Positions 8,214 through 17,289 are shown, counted from the first letter of the stretch. The stretch is DNA of 34,487 nucleotides from Fidelibacterota bacterium (GCA_016784605.1 JADHUI010000027.1:1-34487); one strand, 5' to 3'. A program made the numbers and translations. Notes: generated by a model from the letters alone, not told the origin.

Positions 8214-8836
8214 CGATTCTTTTTCGAATGAAGGTTTTCCGGATCAATATTCCGTCGATAATATTCGAATGTATGTCCGGTTCCTTGCCAATTTTCTATA
8301 CGATTAATTATTTTAATATTTCCACTGAATTTGGAAGAAATACCTAATTTAACATGACCTGTTACAAATTGAAGTGTTTCCTGTTTTTTTGCCCAATTCA
8401 AATAAACTCGCTTTAACATTTTGGCGTAACCATTTCTCTTGAATTTCGATTGTATAACAAAAGCATAAGTATATAATGTATTGAGTTGTCCGAAATTTGG
8501 ATCAACCCGTGCCCAAGATTCTTTATTTAGTGCTTCTAGCTGAACACCAATGATATACCCAATAATTTCTCCACGATATCTTGCTATAAAGGGGAGAGAC
8601 CCTTTTCGATTAAAATAGCGTTGAATTGTGCCGTGAGTAAGAATGGCCGGTTTACCAAAATCTTCTGCAAGAGCTTCAGAAATATGGATTAATGCAGGGT
8701 AATCATTGAGCCCAACTGATTCAATAAATTCGATTTGAAAAACACCACTAGACGCAATAATCCGAGTTTTGGATTCCTTTTTTGGTTGTAAAGTGGGCTC
8801 AGCCATAAAGAAAATTACGGACAAAACTTTATGCAA
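8210..8836 (-). CDS. GNAT-family N-acetyltransferase
   Basis: This 208-residue protein has a GNAT core. R-G-E-I-I-G-Y-I-I-G is the strand-4 region, and the segment Q-S-K-F-K-R-N-G-Y-A-K-M-L, a variant of the acetyl-CoA-binding Q/R-x-x-G-x-G/A loop, follows. The acceptor is unknown. TTG 8836 has AGGG six bases upstream and gives the longer form. ATG 8803 would remove 11 residues but has no ribosome-binding site. The gene is divergent from pyrF, so the roughly 56-base gap at 8837-8892 must hold both promoters. It converges on the symporter gene with overlapping stops. Confidence 0.75.
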   Translation of the reverse strand: MHKVLSVIFFMAEPTLQPKKESKTRIIASSGVFQIEFIESVGLNDYPALIHISEALAEDFGKPAILTHGTIQRYFNRKGSLPFIARYRGEIIGYIIGVQLEALNKESWARVDPNFGQLNTLYTYAFVIQSKFKRNGYAKMLKRVYLNWAKKQETLQFVTGHVKLGISSKFSGNIKIINRIENWQGTGHTFEYYRRNIDPENLHSKKNR

Positions 8837-8873
8837 ATCTTTCCCTATTTCTCATTAGGTCACTTTTTTTTAT

Positions 8874-8889
8874 CTCGGTAAATTACGAG
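8874..8889. promoter_or_regulatory. Small dyad just upstream of the pyrF start
   Basis: GTAA-A-TTAC (8878-8886) is flanked by CTCG and GAG, giving a near-symmetric element that ends three bases before ATG 8893. It could be an operator or a structure near the ribosome-binding site; a chance palindrome is also possible. Confidence 0.3.
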
Positions 8890-8892
8890 TCT

Positions 8893-9693
8893 ATGATTTC
8901 ATTTAATCAACAATTACATAATAGAATAAACAAGATTGAATCTTGGCTGTGTGTTGGCTTAGATGTTGCGCCAGAACGATTTCTTTCGTCGGAAACATCA
9001 TTGGATGTGTTGAAGGTACACACTGAAAAAATCGTAAACGCGACAGCTGATTTGGCAGTAGCCTTTAAACCGAATTTTGCCTTTTACGAAAGGTGGGGTG
9101 GAGCTGGTTTTGATTGGTTAAAAGAATTGGTAGAAATGGTTCCAAAGGGACCGTTGTTGATTGCAGACGCAAAACGTGGCGATATTGGAAGTACTGCTGA
9201 ACAATATGCCAAAAGCATTTTTGATTATTTTGGTTTTGATGCAGTGACTTTAAGTCCATATATGGGTAGCGATTCTATCAACACATTTATACAAAATCCT
9301 GAAAAAGGTGCTTTTATTTTAGCAAAAACATCAAATCCATCTGCCATAGATCTTCAAAATTTGACCATTGATTCTCAACCATTATTCATGAAAGTGTCAC
9401 AATGGGCAAATATGTTAAATTCAAACGATAATGTTGGATTAGTCGTTGGCGCAACCGCACCCGATGAATTAAAAATGATTCGTGATGTTACACCCAATTT
9501 GCCATTTCTTATTCCTGGGATTGGAGCACAAGGTGGTGATTTAGAAACAAGTATGAAAGTAGGGAACCAAAAGGGTATTGGTCTCATTAATGTTTCAAGG
9601 AGTATCAATTTTGCAGGAGATTTAAGTGAAAAATCCATTCGGGTAGCAGCAAAATCTTATGTAGATAAAATGCGAAAAATAATGGAATCATGA
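8893..9693 (+). CDS. pyrF: Orotidine 5'-phosphate decarboxylase (type 2)
   Basis: It catalyses the last step of de novo UMP synthesis, decarboxylating OMP in the cytosol. The 266-residue length and the N-terminal W-L-C-V-G-L-D segment fit the longer type 2 OMP decarboxylases. The active-site loop reads A-D-A-K-R-G-D-I-G-S, with D92, K94 and D97. A C-terminal phosphate-binding region G-I-G-A-Q-G-G-D, then N-V-S-R-S-I, is present. The stop overlaps the pyrE start by four bases (ATGA), so PyrF and PyrE are translationally coupled; in many organisms these two activities form one UMP synthase. Confidence 0.95.
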   Translation: MISFNQQLHNRINKIESWLCVGLDVAPERFLSSETSLDVLKVHTEKIVNATADLAVAFKPNFAFYERWGGAGFDWLKELVEMVPKGPLLIADAKRGDIGSTAEQYAKSIFDYFGFDAVTLSPYMGSDSINTFIQNPEKGAFILAKTSNPSAIDLQNLTIDSQPLFMKVSQWANMLNSNDNVGLVVGATAPDELKMIRDVTPNLPFLIPGIGAQGGDLETSMKVGNQKGIGLINVSRSINFAGDLSEKSIRVAAKSYVDKMRKIMES

Positions 9694-10265
9694 AAAAAGA
9701 CGATATAATAAAAATATTTGAATCGACCGAAGCTTTATTATCTGGCCACTTTGTTTTAACATCTGGCCGACATAGTGCTTCCTACTTTCAATGCGCTAAA
9801 GTATTACAGCATCCCGAATATTTAACTCTTTTTGCATTGGAGATTGCGGATTATTATGAAATGGAAAATGTAGACGTTGTTTTATCACCAGCGGTGGGCG
9901 GAATCGTATTAGGAACTGAAGTGGGTCGCCAATTAGGTGCTAGAACTATATTTACGGAACGAAAAGATGGAAAAATGGTATTAAGACGTGGATTCCACAT
10001 TGAAAAAAATGAACGAATTCTTGTTGTGGAAGATGTGGTTACAACGGGTGGATCCGTAAAAGAAGCTATTAAAGCAGCAGAAAATGAAGGTGGCATCGTT
10101 ATTGGTGCAGGCATATTAGTGGATCGTAGTAACGGAAAAGCAAAAATTCACTCTAACCAATATGCCATAACTACTTTGGAAAGCGAAAGCTATTCCTCGG
10201 ATAATATTCCAGATGAACTGGCAATTATTCCAATACAAAAACCAGGGAGCAGACATATCGTATGA
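9690..10265 (+). CDS. pyrE: Orotate phosphoribosyltransferase
   Basis: It transfers the ribose-phosphate of PRPP to orotate, giving OMP for PyrF. The 191-residue length is normal. The PRPP-binding motif V-V-E-D-V-V-T-T-G-G lies at residues 112-121, with the acidic pair E114-D115. Upstream are the L-T-S-G-R-H-S segment and the T-E-R-K-D-G flexible catalytic loop. It overlaps pyrF at its start and the cyclophilin lipoprotein gene at its end, both by ATGA. Confidence 0.95.
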   Translation: MKKDDIIKIFESTEALLSGHFVLTSGRHSASYFQCAKVLQHPEYLTLFALEIADYYEMENVDVVLSPAVGGIVLGTEVGRQLGARTIFTERKDGKMVLRRGFHIEKNERILVVEDVVTTGGSVKEAIKAAENEGGIVIGAGILVDRSNGKAKIHSNQYAITTLESESYSSDNIPDELAIIPIQKPGSRHIV

Positions 10266-10867
10266 AATTAAACGTTTTATTAATAACCTTTTTATTAACC
10301 TTAACAGTGAGTTGTAGTATGAATAATAATGAAGAAGTTGCAGTTATATCCACAAAATTTGGTGATATAGTTGTGGAATTTTACGACGAAGTAGCACCGA
10401 AACATGTGGAAAGTTTTAAACTCCATATTGAGAATGGGTACTTTGACAATTCGATCTTCCATCGAGTTATTCCTGGTTTTGTAATCCAGGGTGGTGACCC
10501 AAATAGTAAATCAGAAGATCGTTCCATGCACGGTATGGGTGGCCATGCAGCAAAATATTTTGGTGTGGGAAATGAAGCGGATTCCACAAGCTGGATGTTA
10601 CCTGCAGAATTCAATGATAGTTTGCATACACGTGGTATTTTATCCATGGCGAGAGCACAGGACCCAAACAGTGGCGGAAGTCAATTTTTTGTTTGTGTAG
10701 CGGATGTGCCGCAACTAGACCATCAGTATACTGTTTTTGGTAAAGTTATCAAAGGGATGGAATTTGTAGATATGATTGTTAACTCTCCCAGAGATGCTCG
10801 TGATAATCCACATGATCGCGTAGAAATGACTGCGAAAATGTCCACAAAAGGCGAAATGCTGGATTAA
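10262..10867 (+). CDS. Cyclophilin-type peptidyl-prolyl isomerase, lipoprotein
   Basis: This 201-residue enzyme would speed proline cis-trans isomerisation of proteins in the periplasm. A lipoprotein signal with lipobox L-T-V-S-C places Cys19 at the mature end. The cyclophilin domain fills the rest: F-H-R-V-I-P-G-F-V-I-Q-G-G-D (catalytic Arg region), then L-S-M-A-R-A-Q-D-P-N-S-G-G-S-Q-F-F, then Y-T-V-F-G-K-V. An insertion of about 25 residues after G-G-D, rich in Gly, Met and His, is larger than in minimal cyclophilins. The start overlaps the pyrE stop by four bases, though pyrimidine synthesis and envelope folding are unrelated. Confidence 0.93.
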   Translation: MKLNVLLITFLLTLTVSCSMNNNEEVAVISTKFGDIVVEFYDEVAPKHVESFKLHIENGYFDNSIFHRVIPGFVIQGGDPNSKSEDRSMHGMGGHAAKYFGVGNEADSTSWMLPAEFNDSLHTRGILSMARAQDPNSGGSQFFVCVADVPQLDHQYTVFGKVIKGMEFVDMIVNSPRDARDNPHDRVEMTAKMSTKGEMLD

Positions 10868-10868
10868 G

Positions 10869-11786
10869 ATGCCTCGTCCGACCATTGGACTAGCATTAGG
10901 TGGAGGCGGTGCCAGAGGCGCCGCCCACATCGGTGTCCTGCAGATTTTGGATTCCGAAAATATTCCCATTGACCGAATTGCAGGCACAAGTGCAGGCGCT
11001 ATTATTGGTGCCATGTATTCTGCTTCGCTGGATACTCAATGGGTTGAAAAACGTTTTAGAGAATTTCTTGATTCGGGTGCTTTAGATAAACTCGAAAAAA
11101 GGTCTCTGTTAGCTGATCGAAGTCCTGATACCCTTTTTTCGCAAGTCGCTAAAAAAGTGAAAGATCATTATGTTATTATGATGGGCCTAAATAGAGTATC
11201 ATTATTAAAAAAAGATAAAATGGCAGAAGCTTTATCCTTTTTAATTCCTGTTGACTCTTTTGAAGCTTTAAAAATCCCAATGCATATAATCGCAACGGAC
11301 CTTCAATCGACTGAGAGTGTTGTCTATTCTTCTGGAGATATACTTGAAGCTATAGTGCAAAGTTCAACAATACCCGGCTTTATAGAGCCTACAATATCAA
11401 ATGAACAAATGTTAGTTGATGGCGGTGTAAGTATGCCTATCCCGGTACCCGTTTTACAACCAATGGTAGACATTAAAATTGCCGTAGATATTTCACGTAG
11501 AGATTTAGATGAGCTGAAAGACCCAAATATGATTGATATTATGAAAAGATCAGAAACCATTACATCATTGGCTTTAAAAAGTAAATTAAGTCTTGAAGCA
11601 GACATATTAATTCGTCCAAACGTGTTAGGCTTGCATTGGTCTGAGTTTGATCAATTTGATTTATTATTAGAAAATGGACAAAAAGCAACTAAAGACGCAT
11701 TGAATGATATTAAAAAACTCATACAAAAAAGGAGTGGATGGAAACATAAATTTCATCAATGGTTAAATCCCATAACGCGTGTTTAA
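10869..11786 (+). CDS. Patatin-like phospholipase/esterase (RssA-type)
   Basis: This 305-residue member of the patatin fold has an oxyanion loop G-G-G-G-A-R-G at residues 11-17, nucleophile motif G-T-S-A-G with Ser41, and D-G-G with Asp184. This is the complete Ser-Asp dyad. There is no signal peptide, so it is probably cytosolic or at the inner face of the membrane. Family members act on lipid acyl esters; the true substrate is unknown. The ATG comes one base after the cyclophilin stop. The C-terminus carries a basic R-S-G-W-K-H-K-F-H segment that may touch membrane phospholipid, which is only an inference. Confidence 0.9.
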   Translation: MPRPTIGLALGGGGARGAAHIGVLQILDSENIPIDRIAGTSAGAIIGAMYSASLDTQWVEKRFREFLDSGALDKLEKRSLLADRSPDTLFSQVAKKVKDHYVIMMGLNRVSLLKKDKMAEALSFLIPVDSFEALKIPMHIIATDLQSTESVVYSSGDILEAIVQSSTIPGFIEPTISNEQMLVDGGVSMPIPVPVLQPMVDIKIAVDISRRDLDELKDPNMIDIMKRSETITSLALKSKLSLEADILIRPNVLGLHWSEFDQFDLLLENGQKATKDALNDIKKLIQKRSGWKHKFHQWLNPITRV

Positions 11787-11807
11787 AAAGATTAAAAAAG
11801 AGATAAA

Positions 11808-13727
11808 ATGAAATATTTAAAAATGATACTACCCTTTATAAGTCTTTTGTGGGGTCAATTTGAAAGCCCTGCATCAATATCGGCGTCAATAAATGGACCC
11901 GCACGAGCAGGCGAAGTAGTTCAAATGGAAATCATTTTACAAATGGACACGGAATGGCATATTTATTCCATTTATAAAACAAGTGAAGGTCCTTTGCCCA
12001 CATCCATTGAAGTTTATGGAAATGCAATTGCTGAAAGTAAACCTGTTAAAGAGGATCAACCTCATCATGCATATGATCCCGGGTTTGATACTGAAACGTA
12101 TTTTCATGCTGGTAAAACACGTTTTACGGCGGAAGTTAAATTAAGAAAATCACTAACACCTGGAGAATATCAAATATCTGCAGATGTGTTTTATCAAATT
12201 TGTAATGCTCAGATTTGTTATCCTCCTACCACTAAAACTGCCTCAGCAATATTAGTTGTAGAAGAAGGAAACTCGCGAGAAGATAGAGTTGCTTTTACCA
12301 CACAAGACAATGAGGGTAATTCTGATAAAAATGGGTTTTCCTTATGGGGTTTATTTTTATTGGCCATTGGAGGCGCAATGCTGTCCTGGATTATGCCATG
12401 CGTTTATCCAATGTTGCCTATCATTATTTCCTTTTTTGGTCACCATGCTGAAGAAAAAGATTCGAGTAAAGTTGCGGTTGCCTCCTTTTATGGGTTAGGG
12501 ATTATTGGAACGTTTATTTTTACTGGATTAATTGTGGGTGGTTTATCCTATGGCGTGGCGGACATTGCTTCTAAATCAAGTTATGCAAATTTAGGAAATA
12601 TCATTGCTACAAATCCGTGGGTAAACTTGGTTTTGGGCGTTGTATTTATCTTTTTTGCTCTTTGGATGTTCGGACTGATAAATATTATACCTCCCAGTTG
12701 GTTAGTAAATAAAACAGATGAAGCAGGTCGTACGTCAAAGAGTACGTTTCTTGGAGCCTTTTTCCTGGGAGTAGCATTTGCCATTACATCATTTTCGTGT
12801 ACAGTTCCGGTATTAGGATCTCTCCTTGTAGTAGCAGCGACAGGGACGGCGGGTGGTATTATGACAAGTTTATTTGGAATGCTCGTTTATGGTGTTGTAT
12901 TTGCAGCGCCATTCGTTGCCTTATCTTTATTCCCATCTGCCATATCGAAAATGCCGAATTCTGGGTATTGGATGGAAACAATGAAGATCATTTTCGGGTT
13001 TATTGAATTGGCTGCAGCGATCAAATTTTTATGGGTTCCTGATATGCAATGGCATGTTGGCCTTCTTCCAAGGAATGTGGTATTAGGATTATTTTTAATA
13101 GTAGGTTTTGCCTTAGTTACCTATTTATTAGGTTTTTACTCCATTGGTCATGGGGAGAAAAAGAAACCATTTCAAGTAGCTAAAAGCAGATATGTAGGTG
13201 TAGGCCTTACCCTTATTGTCCTTTGGCCTATTTATTCATCTATGATGTCTGCACCCACCTATCATGCCGATGGCCTGCCACGTTTTGTTGATGAAGTCAT
13301 CGAAGCATTAGTACCGCCACCACCAAGTGAAGATGAAATTGCTCGAGCAGAAGGGTGGTTTGTTGATGATTATGACGGAGCTCTCGCAATGGCTCAAGAA
13401 AAGGGATTACCGCTTTTTGTAGATTTTACTGGAATATATTGTGCCAATTGCCGAGTAATGGAAAGGCGCGTATTCCCAAAAGATGAAGTGAAAGCACGAT
13501 TTGAGAAAATGGTCCTCGTTCGACTTTATGTAGATAAAAATACGGATTTAAGTCGAAAATTTGCCCAAATGCAATTTGAACGTTATCAAGTTGCTAGCCA
13601 ACCCTACTATGTAATTTTGGATCCAGAAGATGAGTCCACTCTTGCCGCCAAAGGTGGATACATCCCTGATACTTTTGTAGATTTCCTGGATCAGGGATTA
13701 AAAGAATTTTCAACTAAAGACAACTAA
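11808..13727 (+). CDS. dsbD: Thiol:disulfide interchange protein DsbD
   Basis: This inner-membrane protein passes electrons from cytosolic thioredoxin to periplasmic thiol proteins. The 639-residue product has all three modules. A signal peptide (about 1-17) precedes an N-terminal DsbD-alpha domain with C132 and C137 in C-N-A-Q-I-C. A roughly eight-helix membrane domain follows, with C198 (M-P-C-V-Y-P) and C331 (S-C-T-V-P). The C-terminal thioredoxin domain has C545-A-N-C548. All six relay cysteines are therefore present. It lies 24 bases upstream of a TlpA-like thioredoxin gene, its likely client. The ATG follows an AAAAAAGAGATAAA purine-rich site. Confidence 0.95.
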   Translation: MKYLKMILPFISLLWGQFESPASISASINGPARAGEVVQMEIILQMDTEWHIYSIYKTSEGPLPTSIEVYGNAIAESKPVKEDQPHHAYDPGFDTETYFHAGKTRFTAEVKLRKSLTPGEYQISADVFYQICNAQICYPPTTKTASAILVVEEGNSREDRVAFTTQDNEGNSDKNGFSLWGLFLLAIGGAMLSWIMPCVYPMLPIIISFFGHHAEEKDSSKVAVASFYGLGIIGTFIFTGLIVGGLSYGVADIASKSSYANLGNIIATNPWVNLVLGVVFIFFALWMFGLINIIPPSWLVNKTDEAGRTSKSTFLGAFFLGVAFAITSFSCTVPVLGSLLVVAATGTAGGIMTSLFGMLVYGVVFAAPFVALSLFPSAISKMPNSGYWMETMKIIFGFIELAAAIKFLWVPDMQWHVGLLPRNVVLGLFLIVGFALVTYLLGFYSIGHGEKKKPFQVAKSRYVGVGLTLIVLWPIYSSMMSAPTYHADGLPRFVDEVIEALVPPPPSEDEIARAEGWFVDDYDGALAMAQEKGLPLFVDFTGIYCANCRVMERRVFPKDEVKARFEKMVLVRLYVDKNTDLSRKFAQMQFERYQVASQPYYVILDPEDESTLAAKGGYIPDTFVDFLDQGLKEFSTKDN

Positions 13728-13751
13728 TTTAATATCAATAAGGAAACCACG

Positions 13752-14327
13752 ATGAATGACATTAAAAAAATATTAGCTATTATCTTAATAAGCATTGTAA
13801 CACTTGCGGTTGGGTGTAGCCAAAAAAATGATAGTCCAGCCACAAAGACTGCAAAAAGTTCCAAGCAACCTACCCTTCCAAAAAATGCGGTAAAAGCACC
13901 GGACTTTACTTTGGCTAAATTGGATGGATCGTGGTTTAAGTTAAGCGATTTTAAAGGTAAAGTCGTTATGCTCAATTTTTGGGGTACTTGGTGTCCACCT
14001 TGTCGAAGAGAAATTCCTGATTTTATCAAATTGATGGAAAAATATAACAAAGACGGATTAGAAATTGTTGGGGTAACGCTAACGTCTGGAAGTGCGGAGA
14101 AAATTCAACAGTTTGTAGATTCAAATGGAATGAATTATACTCTATTAACAGATATAGATAATAACGAAACACAAGCGGTTACCTCTCGTTATGGTGAAGT
14201 AACAGGTGAAAGAATTAATGGCATTCCAACAACCTTCATTATCGATAGAAATGGTTATATTGTAAAGCGATATGTGGGTCCAAGATCCGAAGCCATTTTC
14301 TATAATGATTTAAAACCTTACCTGTAA
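13752..14327 (+). CDS. TlpA/ResA-like thioredoxin lipoprotein
   Basis: This 191-residue periplasmic thiol reductase-type protein has a lipobox A-V-G-C (Cys22), then a low-complexity S/T/K linker to about residue 45. The thioredoxin-like AhpC/TSA-type fold has active site W-C-P-P-C with C81 and C84. A cis-proline segment G-I-P-T-T-F-I-I-D is also present. The family reduces disulfides in apocytochrome c or other envelope proteins. The upstream DsbD is the expected electron donor. AAGGAAA sits nine bases before the ATG. No cytochrome maturation genes are in view, so the target is open. Confidence 0.92.
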   Translation: MNDIKKILAIILISIVTLAVGCSQKNDSPATKTAKSSKQPTLPKNAVKAPDFTLAKLDGSWFKLSDFKGKVVMLNFWGTWCPPCRREIPDFIKLMEKYNKDGLEIVGVTLTSGSAEKIQQFVDSNGMNYTLLTDIDNNETQAVTSRYGEVTGERINGIPTTFIIDRNGYIVKRYVGPRSEAIFYNDLKPYL

Positions 14328-14343
14328 CATAAAAGGAAATTTA

Positions 14344-17289
14344 ATGCACTATTCTTACCGATGGACAAGTACGTCTATTATTTTCATAATGTCATTCGTT
14401 TGGGGTCAATCTTATTGGCAACAAGAAGTTAATACAAAAATGAATATTGAGCTCCGTCATCCTGCCCAAGAACTACATAGCCAGTCTGAAATCATTTATA
14501 TAAACCATTCTCCTGACTCATTAGATAAAATTTATATGCATTTATACCCCAATGCTTTCCAAATTGGTTCAGTGAAATATAGGGAATATTTGGGGGGGCA
14601 AGGAAGCCGGTGGCGTGCCAAAATGTTTAAAAGCGGATTGAAAGGATACGAAAGTAAAATTGAAGTATCTGATTTCCAAATTTCCGCAAAGGGTCAGGAT
14701 GTTCTTGATACAATGGCCATTGATGATACCATTCTGAAAGCAACATTAAGTTCGCCGTTACCTCCGGGAGATTCATTAATTATTTATTTAGATTGGATTC
14801 ATCATGTTGGGAAAATGGCAGAACGTGCAGGGTACGTGGATGGACAATATAATATGGCTCAGTGGTACCCAAAGATGGTGGTCTATGATGAGAATGGATG
14901 GCATAATGATCCTTTTCACGCATCAGGTGAATTCTATGGAGAATTTGGTTCTTTCGACGTCACTTTAAATGTTCCTGCCAGTTATATTGTTGGCGCAACG
15001 GGTACAGTTGTTTCTGGTGATCCGGGCTGGGAATCTGTACGAGTAGATACCTCCATTGATTATAATGTTTGGTTGGATATTTTAGAAGAGAATCAAGTAG
15101 AAATTGATTCAATGGAAAGACGAGAAGTTCGATTCGTAGCTGATGATGTACATGATTTTGCTTGGGTCGCATCAGAAGATTTTTTATATGAAGCTGGAGA
15201 AACGTTGGGAACAGAAATACATGTACTCTATAATGCATCTCGGGGAGGAGATTGGACAAAAAAAGTATTAGCCAAATCAATCCAAGCCGTAGACTGGTTA
15301 TCAGAAAAATTTGGGTCTTACCCATATCCACAAATCACTGTAACAGATCGGTTAAGAAGTGGCGGTATGGAATATCCAATGCTAGTGATGAATGGAAGTG
15401 ATAGAGAAAGTTTAATTGTTCATGAAATAGGTCATATTTGGTTTTATGGTATTATCGGAAATAATGAAGTAGATGAAGCATGGTTAGATGAAGGATTTAC
15501 TACATTTCAAACCGCATGGTATATGCAGCATTATTATGAAGGTGGAAATGATAGGTCAAATCAAAGTGATTGGATGAAAAAATATGGAAAAATGACGAAC
15601 CAAATTGATAGAGGTCATTGGTCTATGATTCGATATATCACAAGTGGAAATGATGAACCTATCTCGCGCTCATCTTATCGATTCAAAGCAGGTAATGGAT
15701 ATCGGTATAACGCTTATAGTAAACCGGCACAAATGCATCGAGAATTAATGTACCTTCTTGGTGAAGAGACATATTTAGCCGGGATGCAAACCTATTATGA
15801 ACAATGGAAGTTGAAGCATACCAATGAGCAAAGGTTTAGAGAAATCATGTCAGAATCAACTGGAAAGAAATTAGATTGGTTTTTCGACCCGTGGCTTCAC
15901 GATACTCGCATATTAGACTATAGCATAGAATCATTTAATAAATTCAAAAATTCGAATGGAAGTTGGGATATTGAATTGGTGGTTAAACAAAATGGAAATC
16001 GTTTTATGCCACTTGATATTGAAACTATTCTAGAGGATGGAGAGAGTCACAATCAAAGATGGGAAAACCACCTTTGGCGATATAGTGATACTTTAAATTA
16101 TCAAGTTTCGAGTAAGCCAATAAATGTTATTATTGATCCAGAAATTTCTTTATTAGATATTGATAGAAGGAATAATACTTCATCTTCAATTCCTACAGAA
16201 TGGATGATCGATTTACAAGAAACTAAATATCAACCTATTGATGCTTATGTTGGAAAATGGATGCCATCTATTCAGTTTAATGAAAAAGATAAATGGATAG
16301 CTGGATTGTATTTAGATAAATCATATAATTTGTACGAAAAAACATCCGGTTTTGTTGGGGTTGGCACTGGATCATCAAAGATTTATGGATCAATCGAAGG
16401 ATGGAGACGTCCAACACATTTACCATCTCACACATCTATTGGAGGTCGAATTTCAATCCTTCCTGGAATAAATGAAATTCAATCTTTTTTGAAATGGACT
16501 ATTCGTCCAAAAAACTTTATTCCATTTTATCAAAATATGACACTTGGATTCAGGGTTACTGAAGCAATTGATCGTTCTAGAACGCATATGTTCGATGAAG
16601 GAAAAGTAAGCATCCTAATGGGTCAATATGATTTTTCATTAGGAAACAATTCTTTCCAATTGACAGCAGAATCAACGCCAGGATCAGTCTCTGATTGGAT
16701 ATTTAGTCGAATTTCGGTGAATGCTCGTGGCGGATATAGCAAAGGGAAACTCGGAATTAGAACACGTTTTATTGGTGGAAAAATTTGGAGCGAAATTGGG
16801 GGCGTTCCATCACAGGAACGATTTACAGTTGAAAGTGCAGGCGCGGGTGATTATTTCCGAAAATCATATTTAAGAGATGAATCTAGTTTATTTGGTAATA
16901 GTGATTTAAGGAGTCAGTATCATGTTGCTGGAGACGGAAATTTACGTGGTTTTATGAATTCAGATATTCCACTATCTGGTGTTGAAGCTTTGGTGACTCA
17001 ATCAACAGAATTATTTTATAAAAAATCGTTTGATTGGCCTTTTGAATTTGATGCTGAATTGGCATCTTTTTTCGATTCTGGATTTCTTTGGGGGAGTAAA
17101 TATGAATCAGGAGATAAAGGGTTTAATGGTGACTTTTTAGCAGATGCAGGAGTCGGAATTCGATTAAAAAATAAATGGTTTGGGAAAGATTTTTATTTTC
17201 GGATAGATGTTCCAATAATGACTTATATGGATAGCTCTATTTTAATCGACACAAACAAATGGGTTTTTAGTTTTCAAAAAGGGATATAA
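14344..17289 (+). CDS. M1-family metallopeptidase fused to an Omp85-like outer-membrane barrel
   Basis: This 981-residue protein has an N-terminal signal (about 1-25). The M1 gluzincin domain (about 30-560) has G-G-M-E-Y at 340-344 in place of the G-x-M-E-N exopeptidase motif. Zinc motif H360-E-I-G-H364 follows, with E383 18 residues on in W-L-D-E-G-F, and Tyr458 in A-Y-S-K-P-A. From about residue 630 the sequence turns into alternating beta strands. It carries G-D-G-N-L-R-G-F (867-870 is LRGF), like the L6 loop of Omp85 proteins, then A-S-F-F-D-S-G-F-L-W-G and D-A-G-V-G-I-R, the usual last strands of an Omp85 barrel. I infer an outer-membrane-tethered aminopeptidase. The barrel is called from motifs only. 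AAAGGAAA precedes the ATG. Confidence 0.85.
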   Translation: MHYSYRWTSTSIIFIMSFVWGQSYWQQEVNTKMNIELRHPAQELHSQSEIIYINHSPDSLDKIYMHLYPNAFQIGSVKYREYLGGQGSRWRAKMFKSGLKGYESKIEVSDFQISAKGQDVLDTMAIDDTILKATLSSPLPPGDSLIIYLDWIHHVGKMAERAGYVDGQYNMAQWYPKMVVYDENGWHNDPFHASGEFYGEFGSFDVTLNVPASYIVGATGTVVSGDPGWESVRVDTSIDYNVWLDILEENQVEIDSMERREVRFVADDVHDFAWVASEDFLYEAGETLGTEIHVLYNASRGGDWTKKVLAKSIQAVDWLSEKFGSYPYPQITVTDRLRSGGMEYPMLVMNGSDRESLIVHEIGHIWFYGIIGNNEVDEAWLDEGFTTFQTAWYMQHYYEGGNDRSNQSDWMKKYGKMTNQIDRGHWSMIRYITSGNDEPISRSSYRFKAGNGYRYNAYSKPAQMHRELMYLLGEETYLAGMQTYYEQWKLKHTNEQRFREIMSESTGKKLDWFFDPWLHDTRILDYSIESFNKFKNSNGSWDIELVVKQNGNRFMPLDIETILEDGESHNQRWENHLWRYSDTLNYQVSSKPINVIIDPEISLLDIDRRNNTSSSIPTEWMIDLQETKYQPIDAYVGKWMPSIQFNEKDKWIAGLYLDKSYNLYEKTSGFVGVGTGSSKIYGSIEGWRRPTHLPSHTSIGGRISILPGINEIQSFLKWTIRPKNFIPFYQNMTLGFRVTEAIDRSRTHMFDEGKVSILMGQYDFSLGNNSFQLTAESTPGSVSDWIFSRISVNARGGYSKGKLGIRTRFIGGKIWSEIGGVPSQERFTVESAGAGDYFRKSYLRDESSLFGNSDLRSQYHVAGDGNLRGFMNSDIPLSGVEALVTQSTELFYKKSFDWPFEFDAELASFFDSGFLWGSKYESGDKGFNGDFLADAGVGIRLKNKWFGKDFYFRIDVPIMTYMDSSILIDTNKWVFSFQKGI

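Noticed and set aside
13724-14050. 108-codon antisense ORF opposite the TlpA-like gene
   Set aside because: Overlaps the W-C-P-P-C thioredoxin coding sequence and looks hydrophobic only because it is the reverse of a signal peptide and Lys-rich region.
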